A stretch of 64,000 bases of DNA from Symsagittifera roscoffensis (GCF_963678635.1 NC_087067.1:21521547-21585546); one strand, 5' to 3'. Positions 12,801 through 23,040 are shown, counted from the stretch's first letter. Made by a program: numbers and translations. The notes: generated by a model not told the origin, from the sequence alone.

Positions 12801-15800
12801 GCATCTTCCCTTTTCCATCCTGTGGAACATCAGGAGTTGTTGTGTTCAAAGATTTATTGGAACCGATGGTACTCAATAAAACTCGCTTGCAATTACTGAA
12901 AGCAGCAAAAAATTTGGACCTTTTGTGCTAAAAAAATCTATCAGTTTTCTTCGAAATCTTGACGAACGGCAATTTACAACACGAAATAGCTTTCGAATTC
13001 ATACCTCTATAGATGCTTCCTTGCTTTGCAAGTCAAATTATTCATATTACCGTAAGAACTAATTTACTGATCGTTTCTTTAGCTGCAACTCTCTCAAAGA
13101 CAAGTGAAATTTTTTTCACTTTTGCAATCTTCAATTTATCTAAAAATAAGATCATTGTGGACCAATGACACAGACTAGAACGAAAACCAACGGCCTCAAT
13201 GACGACATTCAATTATTGAAGATGTAGAAGATGTGCCAAACTATTCAATAACAACAGCACAGCGACAATCGTTCAGTGAAATAATAAATTATCTGCTGCA
13301 GAAACACTGCTCGATGCCTAGAACAGGTGATTCAACTCAGCCCATAACTGGACCAGAAAAAAGTCCGATTTTGTAGTCACTTGAAACTTCATTAAAAGAA
13401 ATCAGTAACGTCACCCGTGATGATTACAGCAGCTATTCCAACAGTAAAGTTCTATCTAGTTCAAACCAGCTGCTCAAAAACCTCACGATGCGAGATATTT
13501 GGTCGATTGGACGTGATATGGAGGAACGCCCAGAAAAATATGGCACAACAAGAGGGGTGGCAATGAGAATGACTTATGAAACGTTGAATCGTCCCGCGGC
13601 CACACTTATTAAGGTTTTTTCCCGCAGTGTACTTCGGGGCTGCGGGAGTAAGTTGCTGGAGCCTGTTCTCAACGTTTTTAAACAAAAAGTCACTGTAATC
13701 ATTTTTTGTAATCTTTCTGATACAATCACTCTTGAAACAAACCAGAATTAAGGTAGTTGACTTTTGGTCCCATGTTTTGATGTAAAGTGATCAGACAAAT
13801 ACAAATGCAGTTGCGAGGTTCTCGATTTAATCGTACAAACAACCTAATGAAACGTTGTTTTTTCTCTTCATGATAAGAAATTTTATTTTTGTTCTACCGA
13901 TGCTTTCTTCTAACTGTAATGTTTTACCAATGCTTTGAAGGAGGCTGCTAACACTACCTTAAAACCTTCCACTGCTTCTAAAAATAAAACAGATTTCATA
14001 TTTTCGACCTCCCACCTCCACTTTCAATAGCAATATTTCACTCGTTAAACGTTGTTTAAGCAAACCCATTTTTGATCTTTTTGCAAATTTGCACGCTGAC
14101 ACATTAAGTTATCGCAAATATAATTTGACCTATGTTTGTTTCATACAATCCTAATAAAACCATAAAATTTATTCCAAACTTTGACATATAAAACTTTTTA
14201 AGTGAAGCGGGGGCAAAAAAAAGCCTGTTTTTACCTTTGACGCAGTTTTAAATGTGTAGACCCGACTCCACACATGCCGAGCAGTTGACCCTGTGGGGGC
14301 TTCCTATTGCACAGGGGTATGACTGCAGAAGGTTCCAAAATGGGAGAGTCTAGTTTGATCAGTCCAATGTCGTGTGAAGAGTCATAATCCCATTTGGGAG
14401 GGCTGAAGTGCGCGGTATTTTACCACCTGTGTTTTTATGTTTCCCATAGATATTAAGAATGAAAAATGCCGTTCAATCTTTTGGCTGTGGAAAATTTAGC
14501 GGAAAAAAATCACCTGCCGAAGTAGTCATAATGCGTGAACACTTTTTTGACCTTGAAATACTCCTTCGGGGAGTTGGTGCTTCTGAAGTCCCCAACGATG
14601 ACAACCATTCTGCTGACTAAATAAACAAAATTATCCATCCCTTGTTTTAGGGGACGCCCCATTAAATAATTACATTTTCTGTCCTTTACCAATGTAGCCC
14701 TGGGGTACTCTCTCGACCCAAGTATTTCTTAAAATGACAGTTTATTTGCAATCCTACATTTCCATCGTCTGTATTCACTGCACAGTGTTCATTGCACTTT
14801 TTTATTCAAAACTTTCGAAGCGTTTTTTATTAGTTTTTTTGCTTTCTCTAATGTAGTTTTTAGTCACACTTGTTTAAATAATCTGCATTTCTACTAGTTT
14901 GAAGTTAGAAACCAGATATTTGCAATGTCAGTCAAGATTTTCCGGTGACATGGAAAAAATGGTGTTTGTAAACTACAGGCATATCTGTTATATCCGATAT
15001 TTGGTATTCCGATAATGGAGTATCACTTTTTTCTCAATACAGATTACCACAATGCCTTCTTGAGCTTTGATATTGCAAGCCAGGCAATTGGACTAGAAAA
15101 TATGAAGCGTTTTCTTCAGGATAATTATTTTTGATTTGTACGTTTATTGGTTGCCGTTCGTCAAAACTTTGAATTTCTCGCCTAATCTCGACAGACAAAA
15201 TCCGATGAAGCCAATATTGATTTATCAGTTTCCAGAATAGTGATATTGTTGGCTACAAACATCTAGATACCGTCGAAACTTAAGCCCCACTGCTTTGTGA
15301 GGATTTCATCGAAACTTGGATTGGACCAGCAGTTTTTTCATCTGTGCCCACGGTGCTTTTTTGCAACAAAATTTTATGCAATTACATCAACCTAATATAA
15401 AATTCTCGGGTTGACCTTATCAAGAAAAATTCTAGTCATACACTTTTATATATGGAGACAATGAAAAAACGCTAGTCAAAGAAATTCAAACTATAAAAAT
15501 TGTTTGACTGCATTCTTTTACATCAACGAAAAATTTTTTTTCATAAAAAATTCTTCCCGTTAAAAAATACAATTTCGAAAGGGACAAAATTTCGATTTTT
15601 TTTGTTCTTTTTTCTTTACACAAACAAACAAACGTTGAAAAAAACTTCTTTGCTTGCAAAAGCAGATTTTTTGTCTATAGCGTTGTCCGGAGTCCAGGCT
15701 CAGTCTTTTTGCACAAAGGTAACAAAAATCAGAACGTGTATTTTGTGTGAAGCCTCAATAGTTTTTTATAATAACGATAGTAAGATAATTTCAAGGTCTC

Positions 15801-17277
15801 CCAAAAAAACAGACCACGATTTACAAGCACTCAGTTTTTTTTAAAAAAGGTTGTTTTAGCAGTAAGAAAATATACCAATTTATGATATATTTATCTGTCA
15901 AATTAGAACGTTCAGTTGAGCAGCTACTTTCGTAGCACTAAAAACAAATACAGTCAGAAAAAGAGACTGGGATACAAAGCTGATTTAGAAAATGAACAAA
16001 AAATATAAACACAAACGCGTTTTCTCAAATTAATTTGCAATTAGAAATAATATGATGGCAACGTCTCTTAGATTTTTACCAGAAATTTTATAGTGCAATT
16101 TGTTTTGCAATTTTCAGGCCCAGAATTTACCCCAAAAATGGGTCATTTTGGCTTCTTTTAGACAATCAAAACTACGCTAAATCTAATGAGTCAATTGATG
16201 TGCAAGCTATATAAAAATTAGCCTCCTCTACAGCTCAACAAGAGTCAGAGGGTATTGCCTGAAACAAATCCCACAAAGCGTTTAAATTCTGGGATCAAGT
16301 TAACATCCTCCACCCAAATAGCGCTGAATTTAAAATAAATTGATTAGCGCTGCGTGTAAAATACTCTCTTCTGATTAGCTAAAAAATCAAGCTCAGAGTC
16401 GAGTTAACATGCTCCCCTCTAAACGGATTAGGAGGGATGTTAAATTGGTTCAAATTCCGTTTCAAAACAAATATTTAAAGTTTTATGTAGAAAAATGAAA
16501 TGTTTGGTTGTCAAAGAAAAATATATTAATTTATTAAGATTTTTGGAAGTAATACTTTTTTTAAAAAATTGCTGAACTGTATGAGAGGCTAATTTTATTA
16601 TAAATTGCTACTTTATTGACTCAATATGTTTATTGTAATTTTTGATTGACTAAAAAAGCCAAAATAACCCAATTTTAGTGTAAAGTTTTGGCCCCAAATA
16701 TCGCAAAACAAACTGTATCTAGAAATTTCTAGTAAAAAATTAAGCAATTTTGTTACTCATCATATTTGCCTAATCTCAATCCAATTTGAGTACAAAAGCG
16801 TTTAAAGTTTCAATTTTTGTTAACTTTGTCCGGTTAAATATCGGTTGCGCAGTTTTTAAAAATGGCCTTTTTGCTAGAATATCCTTTTACTTCATTATAT
16901 AACTTGATTTGCTTTTTTTCTGAAAATGCACACTCTTTAAATTTTCCTGTGAACGCCATTGTTTAGCTATTTCTAATTGTTTAGCTAAAACAGATATTTC
17001 TAAGTAAAATGAAAAACTTACTATCAAACTTCGACAGACAGTGAGCAGCTGTTAATATCCAATGAGCCGCAATAATAGATCCACCGCAAATTAAATTTCC
17101 GCTATTAATTGAAATATTGACAAAGAATGGCCGTAGATCAGTTGCATTGTGACCATTGACAAGAAAAGATTCAACTGGTACCTTTCTTTTATCCAGATTT
17201 CCTGACATAGATAAGCATAAAAAGGTTGGAAAAAAGAGAAAAACAATTGAAAAAGTCAGTTGCATTTTTATATGCAC
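649..17277 (-). CDS. S1 (chymotrypsin-fold) serine protease, five exons, complete model
   Basis: Join of exons 17022-17277, 14514-14616, 14235-14402, 1721-1830 and 649-875 on the minus strand. All junctions are GT-AG and all phases agree, giving 864 nt and 287 residues ending in TAA. Residues 1-24 are a hydrophobic signal peptide, so the product should be secreted. The mature domain starts near LVNG (39-42). The catalytic His is residue 79 in TAAHC, Asp 131 in HDIGLIKL and Ser 223 in GGDSGSPL, so the triad is complete. Oddities: the residue before LVNG is Phe rather than Arg or Lys, the Ser motif is GDSGSP instead of GDSGGP with two extra residues after Cys217, and exon 4 has no cysteine, so the usual C168-C182 disulfide is absent. 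The substrate is unknown and trypsin-type specificity is unlikely. The main uncertainty is the 12.4-kb intron between exons 3 and 4. Confidence 0.82.
1721..1830 (-). CDS. Serine protease exon 4
   Basis: Acceptor ATTTTCAG, donor ACAG|GTTTTT (weak). Read with one leading base it gives AEVLQETFLVERPW, then FVGLIQAQNT. This resembles the LQE...V stretch between the GWG block and the active-site Ser in S1 proteases. Phase matches exons 3 and 5 exactly. It has no cysteine, which is unusual for this segment. It was identified by position and phase more than by strong motifs. Confidence 0.65.
2379..4450 (+). mobile_element. Decayed LINE (non-LTR retrotransposon) relic
   Basis: Two coding remnants are visible. 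At 2379-2881 an open stretch of 167 codons has PDFLVFYELIPF, then NDELNNLL and YYDILILKNKIG, resembling the SGNH/esterase-like domain of CR1/L2-type ORF1 proteins (tentative). At 3805-4335 the pattern TRPAGNSVLDIIIHD, SHHLALLK, a DW..L block and KHAPIIK matches the end of a LINE endonuclease and the linker to reverse transcriptase. This part is interrupted by an in-frame TAA at 4117-4119. LINE-like linker sequence fades out near 4450. The RT domain itself is absent, so the copy is dead. It lies in intron 3 of the protease gene. Confidence 0.65.
4546..4760. mobile_element. Hairpin MITE, about 90-bp inverted repeats
   Basis: The left arm (4552-4642) and right arm (about 4667-4754) are near-perfect reverse complements around a 22-25-base spacer. 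Outer ends read ACCAGACATAAAACCAGG and its complement; inner ends read CCAACATGGGCCTT and its complement. There is no coding capacity. Few mismatches suggest a fairly young insertion or a structure kept by gene conversion. It sits just after the LINE remnant. Family not assigned. Confidence 0.8.
4761..9985. other. Intronic A+T-rich DNA without recognised genes
   Basis: Long A and T runs and only short chance reading frames. It contains minor tandem duplications (6948-6981, 7284-7376) and a loose repeat of a motif like AACTATGAAATTGTAT around 6110-6440 and 6766. No conserved protein domain was seen on either strand. Confidence 0.5.
7284..7376. repeat. Tandem duplication, two copies of about 47 bp
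   Basis: TTAGAAACACTTT, then GGTCACGTTTTG and TTGAACT occur twice, at 7284-7330 and 7331-7376, directly abutting, with about five differences between the copies. Confidence 0.75.
10590..10745. repeat. Self-complementary ATAATCGATTAT / ATAATCCATTAT repeats
   Basis: Multiple overlapping short palindromes built from AATCGATTATAATGGATT-type units. They form the left border of the G/C-run block; matching units recur on its right side at 11350-11515. Confidence 0.75.
10908..11305. repeat. Low-complexity C-run / G-run block with CCCCAGTTTAC motifs
   Basis: Long C tracts (about 20 at 10973) with the recurring motif CCCCAGTTTAC or CCCGGTTTA, switching to G tracts (about 18 at 11047 and 23 at 11256). 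A segment with CAGTTTACCCTGCCCCTTTAG, a G run and GCTTGAGGGGGCGAGGGGA occurs twice, near 11025-11095 and 11231-11305. The G tracts could form G-quadruplexes. No coding is expected. Confidence 0.75.
11375..11507. repeat. Near-perfect 133-bp palindrome centred at 11440/11441
   Basis: Starting from TAATGGATTA|TAATCCATTA, the two arms pair outward for about 65 bases with one mismatch and one single-base gap, passing through ATCGATTTCA / TGAAATCGAT and GGCAAAAATA / TATTTTTGCC. It ends about 40 bases before the sequencing gap. Confidence 0.85.
11545..11744. other. Assembly gap (200 N)
   Basis: Exactly 200 undetermined bases, probably a placeholder of unknown true size. It abuts palindromes and long homopolymers, which are typical causes of assembly breaks. 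Confidence 0.97.
14235..14402 (-). CDS. Serine protease exon 3: catalytic Asp
   Basis: Acceptor CACTTCAG, donor AAAG|GTAAAA. It encodes WDYDSSHDIGLIKLDSPIL, with the catalytic Asp in HDIGL, and then PLCNRK and GMCGVGS, which match the DIALxxL, PxCL and CxxxGWG blocks of S1 proteases. No initiator or in-frame stop lies within it. Confidence 0.85.
14514..14616 (-). CDS. Serine protease exon 2
   Basis: Acceptor TTTATTTAG, donor CAG|GTGATT. It encodes SRMVVIVGDF, then KEYFKVKKVFTHYDYFG, the segment that normally follows AAHC in S1 proteases (VVVGxx...xxVxxxxxHxxY). The exon has 2 + 33x3 + 2 nt, joining exon 1 (1 nt left over) and exon 3 (1 nt at its start). Confidence 0.82.
15975..16852. mobile_element. 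Fold-back MITE, second copy (same family as 23998-25164)
   Basis: The left arm begins TACAAAGCTGATTTAG and contains ACGCGTTTTCTCAAATT, AATTTGTTTTGC and AAATGGGTCATTTTGG. The right arm carries the complements, ending CCGGTTAAATATCGG near 16845. Both arms match the family at 23998-25164. The arms are more diverged than in that copy, and the centre holds about 150 bases not seen there (16300-16450). Non-autonomous; Tc1/mariner-type assignment follows the TA flanks of the better copy. Confidence 0.75.
17022..17277 (-). CDS. Serine protease exon 1: signal peptide and catalytic His
   Basis: The ATG at 17277 opens MHIKMQLTF and a hydrophobic leader. The exon then encodes LVNG, CGGSI and the TAAHC catalytic-histidine motif. 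It ends after the first base of a codon at a GTAAGT donor, which fits exon 2. The exon is clearly homologous to 22797-23040. Confidence 0.88.
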
Positions 17278-17510
17278 CGTGTTTTCAGTTAAGCGTCAAA
17301 ATTTTGTTAAGAAAGCGTAAAAAAAATTGAATAACAAAGTCTTTTAGAACAACTTTTTAACCTGATATCTAAGACAATAAATGACATGATATGGAAAGTT
17401 ATTATATTTGAGTTGACTCTACTATTTGTAAGTACAATATTAATCAGACTAACAATCTTTGATCCTATGAAGAATTTCATCAAAACAATCGAAACTACAT
17501 CAGACCATTG
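17278..17510 (-). promoter_or_regulatory. Upstream region of protease exon 1, duplicated at 23059-23300
   Basis: DNA just upstream of the start codon resembles DNA upstream of the second exon 1. The best-conserved block reads, on the plus strand, TTTGAGTTGA, then ACAATATTAATCA, then ATCAAA-CAAT-AAAC (17407-17490 against 23197-23285). Conservation above background in noncoding DNA fits a duplicated promoter. No specific factor site can be named. Confidence 0.4.
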
Positions 17511-18924
17511 TGAACAATCTCCCCCAAATTGACTTAGGGCTGATAAAGTTCACTTGATTATTTTGCTTTTTGATTATTTTGCTTTGAAATTGGTTGATGC
17601 ATATTTTCAATCAATCAGAATGCAGTAATTTCGAGAGAAAGGATATAAGTTAAGTTGAGCAAGTGTTTGACCGCTTATATTGCCGCCAACGTGTTAACAG
17701 CGCAAAATATATCGCGTGTTAATTGTTCCAAAATGACTAAACTGGCTATGGTTACGGGGGGGGGGGGGGCATTCTCATGCGCGAAGGACCGAATGGGCGG
17801 AAAAAGTATGGGTGAGGGACCAAAAACAAAATTAGCCGAAAGTCAGTTTTTGAAAAGAATCAATTGCCATTCAATTAAAATGAATTAAATGAAGCAACTT
17901 TTTGCATCTTTCATACTGAAACCCTTGAAATACAAAATTTGGTCCAATTTGCCGGCGGTCAATGACAATTTGAAACTTTTGCATATTTTTGCCGTTTTTA
18001 TATTCGGCCAATATCAATATTGGGACCCTGAAAATGATTATCTTCTTTCAGACTTTCACGTTTTCTTTTCAAATTTTAGATTACCGAAATTTGATTGGCT
18101 GCTTTTTAATTTCGCACACTCGGTCATTTGCATATGAGAAATTCCACAATGGTTACATCGTAAAAAATATTTCAGTTATTAGGCAGACGCATCATAAAAA
18201 AACAAATTGTATAAAGCATCATAAAGCAAACTTAGGAAACAAATAGTTAAATATTTATTCCCGAGTTTGCTTTCTGTTCTCAATTCTGATGGTTAATATA
18301 GTATTTTTTGCTTTTTGACCGGTCGGAAATAAAGGTTGTCTACTTTTTGACCGCAATCACTTAACTATTTTTCAAAACCCCAAATGATTACGAAAAGTAA
18401 TCACAGGTAAAGTATCTTTCTAACTTTGAGCTCAGGACAACAATATATTTCAATTGATTTCAAAAAAATTCCGTCGTAGTAATTTAAATGTCCAAGTTTG
18501 TCTGAAAAAAACCACCCAAGCAAAAATATTCCATACTTTTCTCCGAAACTCATTTTCTTCGGAACAATAACTTGGATATTTAACACTACGTAAAATTCTT
18601 GATCAAAAACGCGCGGTTGTCATCGGACTTTTTTGCATTGTTATCCATTTGATTGTCAAGTTCGTCTCTTATTTGATTGGGGGAGGAGAGAGGGAGTTCA
18701 TTTGGTCGATATGGGGGGATGTTAACATGGAATCTTAAATCTCCTTTGCTGCGAAAATGATGCGAAATATTTCTATTGGAAAAAAGAAACAGTTTACAAT
18801 TAAATTAATTTGTGGTTTTTGTAAACAGCCGAGCTATCATCAAGGTCTTACATTCCTGACTAATTATAAACAATTTGCGTTATTCTTTCGCAGTAATTTC
18901 ATTAATTTCATAGAGCGATGACTT

Positions 18925-18986
18925 TTTTCTGCAATACCAGACAGTAATATCATAATTTTTCTGCAATACCAGACAGTAATTTCATG
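18925..18986. repeat. Tandem duplication of a 31-bp unit
   Basis: TTTTCTGCAATACCAGACAG, then TAATATCAT and TAATTTCAT variants, occur twice back to back. Confidence 0.75.
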
Positions 18987-19266
18987 ATTTTACTCAAGGT
19001 TTTAAGGTTTTAAATATGGAACAACAATTTCAGCCAAAGTTGGAAAGACAGTGGTATATCTGAGGCTAAAGGCCAGGAGAGAGCGTTTCCTAGCACGTAA
19101 TCATTTGCATGGGATCGAACCCTCATTTTGACGTTCTGCAAATAAAGCACGTTTCTGCCTTTAAATTTAACAATTTAAAGGCAGAAAGGCGCTTAAAAAA
19201 AACAATTTTTTGGTCAAAGTCCTTGGATTTTATTCACAATTGCGAAAAAGGTAATTCCTTTCAAGG

Positions 19267-19706
19267 CAGGGGCGGATCTAGGATTTTCTCGAGGGGGGGG
19301 GGGGCGTGGGGGTGGGCGGATTTTCAAAAAAGTTTCGAACATTTTGTTGACATTTTTTAGGTCGACTAAATTGATTTTCCGAGCACTGCCAAAGCACTAA
19401 AAAGAGCCTGTTTTGGTCAATATTTCTGCGCCGCTGGCAATTTTTTTTTAAATCAAGCCAAAAAACGCTTTTAAGGCATTTTTTGGAAAATTTTGACCAA
19501 AAAAAATTGCGTTTTTTCGGCGCGCGCTCCCCCCTCAAAATTTGTATATATTGGCGCTTAAGGCGCCTTGAGAAAATTTTTGGGGCCCGTTACCAAAATG
19601 GATATCGCAAACTAGTACAAAGGGGGACCGTTTGGGTCGACAGGGATTCGAATCCCTGAAGAGGGAAGGGGGCGTAAAGCCCCCCCCCCCCCCCCAAATC
19701 CGCCCG
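19267..19706 (+). mobile_element. hAT-type MITE, copy 1, with 8-bp target duplication
   Basis: Starts CAGGGGCGGATCTAGGATTT and ends AAATCCGCCC, complementary to the start. It is flanked on both sides by TTTCAAGG (19259-19266 and 19707-19714), an exact 8-bp target duplication. CAGGGGCGGAT-type ends plus 8-bp duplications are hallmarks of the hAT superfamily. Internal landmarks shared by all copies: G run, GCACTAAAAAG, TCTGCGCCGC, TCGGCGCGCGCTC, TTGGCGC...GGCGCC, GGATATC, GACC-TTTGGGTCG and TCGAATCCCTGA. There is no transposase. Confidence 0.88.
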
Positions 19707-20331
19707 TTTCAAGGTAGAAAAAAAAACAAATCAAGATCCAGTGCAAAATGTCTGATGACAAACAAGCGTTTTTCACACATTATATAAAATATGAGAAAAT
19801 TGCCTTCAGTTTGTATAATTCTTAATCGAAAAGATTTACTTTTTACGATTAAGGAGAACTTGGAGTAGCAAATTGGTCGACAAAAAAAAACTTGTTCGAC
19901 TCTCAATCATCACTCCTTCACGCCTCTTCAAGCGTCCTTCTGCATTGAAACTTCCATTTTGAAGTTCCTTTGCTAAGCTTATGCCAGAACAACACTCTCT
20001 CTTTGATGTAAAATCAGATCCAACCCTAGTCACGGGAAAACTTGAATAGTTGTTTTTGCAATCGTTATTATAGCTGATGGGACTCGTTGTTTTAGCCTTG
20101 TATCATACCAGTTTCAATCAAAATTTACTCGATACTATTTTCTTTTTCTGCCTCTACACTTTATCCGGCTGATTTCACGGTTTATATAAATTGTTTGGTA
20201 AATCCTTTAGCTAAAATTTAGTCCGTGGGTAGAAACTCGGGAGCAGATGAATGTGAAGACAGTGTGTGACACTTTTTAGGGTATATTTTTATTAAAAACA
20301 AAAAAGGAACCAATCTAATACTCCTCACCAT

Positions 20332-20570
20332 CGGAGCGGATCTAGTATTTTCTCGAGGGGACTCATTTTCAGAAAAAGTTTTGGACACTTTTTAGGAAAA
20401 CTTTGACCAAAAAATAGCGTTTTTTTTGCGCGAGCCCACCTTCAAAATTAGTATATATTAGTGCCAAAAGCACCTTTAGAAAAGTTATGGTTTTGGTCGG
20501 CCAAAACAGGTTATCATAAATCAATATCAAAACCCTTAGTTAAGTGAGGGGGTCGAATCCCTGAAAAAAG
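20332..20570 (+). mobile_element. hAT-type MITE, copy 2, truncated
   Basis: Recognisable from GGAGCGGATCTAGTATTTTC through TTTGACCAAAAAATAGCG to GGTCGAATCCCTGA. The centre is shortened and the right terminal repeat is missing, so no target duplication can be seen. Confidence 0.7.
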
Positions 20571-20624
20571 AGCGAATTCCTGAAAAAAAAATATTTCTGG
20601 TGACGTGTCCCGGGTCGAGGTCCT

Positions 20625-21475
20625 CGATTTATGTTTTGACTTTCTCGACAAAATAGCGGTATGTTTCGATCGTCTCGACGAATTTTTGGTATGTTTTGAC
20701 TTTCTCGAGCAAATTTTGATATGTTTTGACTTTCTCGACCAAATTTTGAAACATTTCAATTTTTTTCTCGACTCAACAAAAATGTATTCATCTTTGTTCG
20801 AACCAGCTCTGATTTGTTTCGACTTTTTTGTTTAAAATTCGGTTTATTTCGACTTTCTCAATTGTCTTGATTGACATTTTTTTAAAGTTTACTTGTTCAA
20901 TCCCGCATGGACATGCTTCGACTTTCTCGACCAACAATGATCTTTTTTCGACTGTCTCGCTTTTATCGACAAAAAAATTCTCGCTTTATTGTCGGCTGTG
21001 GTTGCTCCAAATAACTGTTCAAAAAGTTTTTTTTTGTATCTCAGAGAAAACACATTTGGTTTGTTTTTCATATCAAACTTTGGAACTAAAAACTTAAGTT
21101 TTTGGATTAGCATTTTACAGTTTTCAATATCAATTAAATAGCTCAGATAGTGAAACGGTTTCTTTTGCATATTTAAAGAGTTTATTTCTTTTTCTTCAAT
21201 ATGTCCTTGGTACAGTTGATTTGTGGAAACGATACCAAAAATTTAAAAAAAAATCTGCACGACCTATGTTTGGACTGTGCTCGAACTAAGTTGCGACTGT
21301 GCTAGACAAATATTTCGTTTTCTCGATCGAAATTGGGTATATTATGACTGTGCTCGACTTTTGTTTCGACTGTGCTCTACCTATGTTTTGATTTCCTCGA
21401 TCATAAATGGGTATGTTGCGACTGTGATCCACATATGTTTATATTTTTTCGACTTTCTCGACTATCAAATAACAT
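20625..21475. repeat. Decayed minisatellite, about 30-bp unit (TATGTTTTGACTTTCTCGAC)
   Basis: Units of the form TATGTTTTGACTTTCTCGAC plus about ten variable bases follow one another from 20625 to 20760. They continue in increasingly divergent form to 20985 and recur at 21255-21475 with a GACTGTGCTCGAC variant. About 250 bases of unrelated DNA (20990-21250) interrupt the array. The 30-base period is ten codons, so the array stays open on both strands; on the minus strand it would read as SRKSKH repeats. That is probably a by-product of the period rather than a gene. Confidence 0.8.
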
Positions 21476-22796
21476 AAGCAAATTGACAATAATTTATAAT
21501 TTATGCTTTTCAGTTGATTTTTGAATTGAACATAAACTATAAGAACCTGTAAAATGCAAAATTTCTACATCTAAAACTATCTTTTTTCATTTTGAATCTC
21601 ACAATTTTGCTTTTATTTTCCTTACAAATCTGGGTTGAAACTGTTGATGGGAAAACAAATTTTTGAGAAATTCTTGGTAGTAGTTATTTTTTCTTGCGGA
21701 AGTCAATGAAGAACAGGAGTCTGTCATCTTTTTTTTAAATTTAAAGGCAGTGTATTTTTGTTGCAATCCCCAGCTTTTTGCTGAATTATAATCGAAAAGA
21801 TGTTTTTAGTGCTTCTGCCATTATATTTTTTCATGGTTTTCTTTTTTCATGAATATACCTGATAAATTACAGCATAAAAATCAAATGCGTCAATTATTTT
21901 TTTGGAGCAGATGGCGACAGTGATTGCTTTCTTACATGTAAATGAAAACAATACTGCGATACTCTTTGTGGTTAAACTTAAAAGAAATCAAATTGGCCGC
22001 TTCTATAACTACGCCTCAACTCGAGTTCAAAAAAGTTCCCAAGCGCAGTCGTTGTGATTCTATTTAATTTTATCCGTTTTATTTCTCAGCCATTTTCCAC
22101 GTATGCTAAAATCACTTTGAAGGGAGAAATGTGAGCCAAAAATGAAGACAACTTGCATCAAAGCAAAACTTAATCGTATTGACTAATCCTTAAGTTCAAA
22201 ACAAAAGTTTTAATGATCCCCCAAACGCTACGTGAAAATGATGTAATTAGCGTCTAGAAATCTGTTAAAAGACCGAATAGCTTGCCTCAAGTCGGTTTGG
22301 AAGGATTTCGGAGCCAGATTAAAAAAGCCCATTAGGCCTTATTAGCACAAACATATTGCGCCTCAATTGACCCAAGCCAGCCATTGGCAACTTTCAAAAC
22401 AACATAAAATAAAAAAAACTTAAAGTTTGAACTCATGACCTCAATAGTTTTCAGATAAATTTTTTAAAAATCAGTCAACTTGGCTAGTTAAGGAAAACGG
22501 AATTGATGTGCAAAGGTTAAAACCACAACCAAGCCCAAACAATCCGTAAACGGAATATTTTTGCATGGTGTGTGTTTTTCTTCAGACACATTTCAATTTT
22601 TCAATCAGCTTTTTAGCGAGTTTCTGAAATCAAGTTTAATTTTATCATAATGTGCTCTGATTATTTTCCGCTGGACTTTTTATGAGCGATGGGGCGTTTC
22701 CAACAACTTTGACTGAAAAAACTTTGTTGTTTTGATTTTCAGCCGTCTAAAAAAGACCTACTGAAACAGAAAAATTTGAGCACAATGATTCCTTAC

Positions 22797-23040
22797 TGTC
22801 AAACTCCGAGAGACAGTGAGCAGCTGTTAATATCCAATGCGCCGTAATGATAGATCCACCGCAAAAGGTTTTTCCGCTATCAATTGAAATATTGACGAAG
22901 AACGGTCGTGGATCAGTTGCGCTCAGACCATTGACAAGAAGAGATTCGCTAGGTAACTTTGTTAATTCCGGATTCACTGACAAAGAAAAGCATAACGAGT
23001 TTGGATAAAAGAGCAAAATACCTAAAAGTTTCATGTGCAT
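22797..23040 (-). CDS. Second serine protease exon 1 (alternative or duplicated first exon)
   Basis: Encodes MHMKLLGILLF (signal peptide), then ESLLVNGLSATDPRPFF, CGGSI and TAAHC. Most residues match the exon at 17022-17277, and it ends in the same codon phase at a GTAAGG donor. An in-frame ATG six codons upstream (23058) is possible; 23040 was chosen because it aligns with the other copy. I found no second set of exons 2-5 between here and 17277. It is therefore either an alternative first exon for the same protease (283 residues if joined to exons 2-5) or an orphan duplicate. About 230 bases upstream are also homologous. Confidence 0.72.

Larger units (their letters stand above)
9986..13690 (+). 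other. Unclassified decayed coding-like block (split by repeat block and gap)
   Basis: Base composition shifts away from the surrounding A/T runs to an A+C-rich, codon-like texture at about 9990-10590 and again at 11745-13690. The most protein-like stretches are 10032-10403 and 13380-13620 (with MRDIWSIGRDMEERPEKYGT). Neither was matched to a family. No intact long frame remains and the block is broken in several places. It probably derives from an old mobile or virus-like element, possibly a single one, with the G/C-run and palindrome block and the sequencing gap in its middle. This is inference. Confidence 0.35.
17511..22796. other. Spacer between the two protease first exons
   Basis: Contains hAT-type MITE copies 1 and 2, the minisatellite, a poly-G tract at 17756 and otherwise A+T-rich DNA. 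I searched the minus strand for further protease exons (Asp or Ser motifs) and saw none. Confidence 0.5.

Noticed and set aside
19278-19538. Frames inside hAT-type MITE copies (also 24576-24904, 39432-39629, 51334-51643)
   Set aside because: Similar frames recur because the element is repeated; no transposase motif is present.
20514-20835. SRKSKH-repeat protein and its opposite-strand counterpart
   Set aside because: Explained by the 30-base period of the minisatellite; open on both strands, with no start context or flanking gene structure.
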